From assembly GCA_014378085.1 (NCBI GenBank), contig JACMOJ010000316.1:1-7096 (forward strand): 7,096 nucleotides of DNA, given 5' to 3'. Shown piece by piece: positions 6,349-7,096 of this stretch. Position numbers and translations under genes: made by a program. The DNA is from Burkholderiales bacterium (GTDB lineage: Bacteria > Pseudomonadota > Gammaproteobacteria > Burkholderiales > Usitatibacteraceae). Every line of letters starts with the position of its first letter. Within the stretch, counting starts at the first letter, position 1. The notes below the pieces were generated by a model. The model was not told the origin of the DNA. It did no database searches and saw nothing but the letters and a program-made list of their open reading frames with translations.

Positions 6349-6364
6349 AGGGGCGATCACCCCT
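6349..6364. promoter_or_regulatory. 16-bp near-palindrome in the -35 zone of the argS promoter
   Basis: The sequence aggggcgatcacccct pairs at 7 of 8 symmetric positions around a central GATC. It starts 8 bp upstream of the TATAAT element and covers the place where a -35 should be. Such placement is typical of a binding site for a dimeric regulator, but no regulator can be named and a chance palindrome is possible. Confidence 0.3.
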
Positions 6365-6379
6365 AGTGCTAATTCAGTG

Positions 6380-6455
6380 AAAAAAAATAAAACTCTTTTA
6401 TTGGCGGACGTTCTCGGACCAAAATGCTTGAAGATGCCCGCCAATAAACGAGTTT
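6380..6455 (-). terminator. Long-stem intrinsic terminator after priA
   Basis: The arms 6390-6409 and 6436-6455 are inverted repeats matching at 18 of 20 positions (core ttattggcgg/ccgccaataa), separated by 26 nt. In the minus-strand transcript the stem is followed at once by a U-rich run, UUUAUUUUUUUU, down to 6380. It begins 11 nt past the priA stop codon. Stem plus U tract make a convincing Rho-independent terminator. The 20-bp stem and 26-nt loop are longer than usual. Confidence 0.85.
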
Positions 6456-6466
6456 GTGAATATTTT

Positions 6467-7096
6467 CTAGATTTCAATCGGATCGACGTCTATTGTCCAA
6501 CGTACCGCGCGTGAATCTGCCGTGCGCAGCGCGCTGATCCAGCCGGCAAGAAACTGCTGCATGCTACGGCGCGAATCGGCCTGCACCATCAGTTGTTTAC
6601 GCACATAACCGGCCTTGCGTTCGAGTGTGGCGGTCACGGGCTCCCACACACGAAGCCCCTCCGCCTCCGCCGTTTCGGCAAGCGTTGCATGCGCAAGCTG
6701 CTGTGAACGGACCAGGAAACTGTCGAGTGCCGCGGCGTCGCGGGATTCCGTGCGTAGCAGCGCGAGATACGAATACGGCGGCAGATGCATCAGTTTCCGC
6801 TCAGACAAGGCGGCGTCCACAAACGCGGCGTAGTGATGGTGCGCCACCGCTTGGTAAACCGGATGCTCGACAAATCTGGTCTGGATGAGCACCCGCCCGG
6901 GCAGTTTGGCGCGCCCGGCACGGCCGGCGACCTGCATCAGCTGTTGCGCCATTCGTTCGGCGGCGCGGAAATCTGCTGAGAACACCGCACCGTCGGCATT
7001 CACCACGCCGACAAATGTCATGTTCGGAAAGTCGTGTCCTTTGGTGAGCATCTGGGTGCCGACCAAGATATCGATTTCGCCTCTCTCGGCGGCGGC
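6467..7096 (-). CDS. priA: Primosomal replication-restart helicase PriA, C-terminal 209 residues (cut by window edge)
   Basis: PriA is a 3'-5' superfamily 2 DNA helicase that recognises stalled forks and reloads the replisome through PriB/DnaT/DnaC-type partners. The frame is open to the window edge, so the N-terminal DNA-binding domain, Walker motifs and zinc-binding cysteines lie outside. Visible, numbered from the edge: GEIDILVGTQMLTKGHDFP (7-24 region, helicase motif V), then VVNADGAVFSADFRAAER and QQLMQVAGRAGRA (51-63, motif VI, with the arginines expected to contact ATP). LPPYSYLALLR marks the start of the PriA C-terminal domain. The TAG stop at 6467 is followed by a strong terminator. 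The gene is in the same direction as argS but should be a separate transcription unit. Confidence 0.95.
   Translation of the reverse strand, partial: AAAERGEIDILVGTQMLTKGHDFPNMTFVGVVNADGAVFSADFRAAERMAQQLMQVAGRAGRAKLPGRVLIQTRFVEHPVYQAVAHHHYAAFVDAALSERKLMHLPPYSYLALLRTESRDAAALDSFLVRSQQLAHATLAETAEAEGLRVWEPVTATLERKAGYVRKQLMVQADSRRSMQQFLAGWISALRTADSRAVRWTIDVDPIEI

Overview
The window looks like chromosomal DNA from a betaproteobacterium, most likely Burkholderiales or a near relative. This rests on the family-level look of the ArgS, SPOR, DsbA and PriA proteins, on the order priA - argS - SPOR protein - dsbA - SDR (recalled as common in that class), and on short palindromic intergenic repeats of a style frequent there. 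No database search was possible, so genus and species are open. All seven recognised genes lie on the minus strand, so transcription runs from high to low coordinates. No credible plus-strand gene, RNA gene, CRISPR array, prophage or insertion sequence was seen.

In transcription order: (1) 7096-6467 is the C-terminal part of the replication-restart helicase PriA, cut by the window edge and followed by a strong intrinsic terminator (6455-6380) with a long stem and a U-rich tail. (2) 6466-6311 also holds a perfect TATAAT hexamer and a 16-bp near-palindrome, a plausible control region for the next unit. (3) 6310-3187 is a tight unit of argS (arginyl-tRNA synthetase), a membrane-anchored SPOR-domain protein of FtsN type starting 2 nt after the argS stop, and dsbA (periplasmic disulfide oxidase). 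It is closed by a UUCG-loop terminator at 3157-3127. (4) A candidate extended -10 promoter lies immediately before an SDR oxidoreductase gene (3093-2341) and would make a leaderless message. (5) 2340-2079 is a repeat-rich gap with two different palindromic repeat families, one in two copies. (6) 2078-270 encodes a 602-residue acyl-CoA dehydrogenase with the extra C-terminal domain. It is followed after 45 nt by the start of a class I SAM-dependent methyltransferase (224-1), truncated by the window edge.

Functionally this is mostly housekeeping: replication restart, translation, cell-envelope/division (SPOR) and periplasmic protein folding (DsbA), followed by three metabolic genes of unknown substrate. 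I found no sign of a new defence, mobile or biosynthetic system. The points worth a second look are the layout of promoters and terminators, the start-codon choice for argS, the possible leaderless SDR message, and the repeats, one of which forms a hairpin covering the SDR stop codon.
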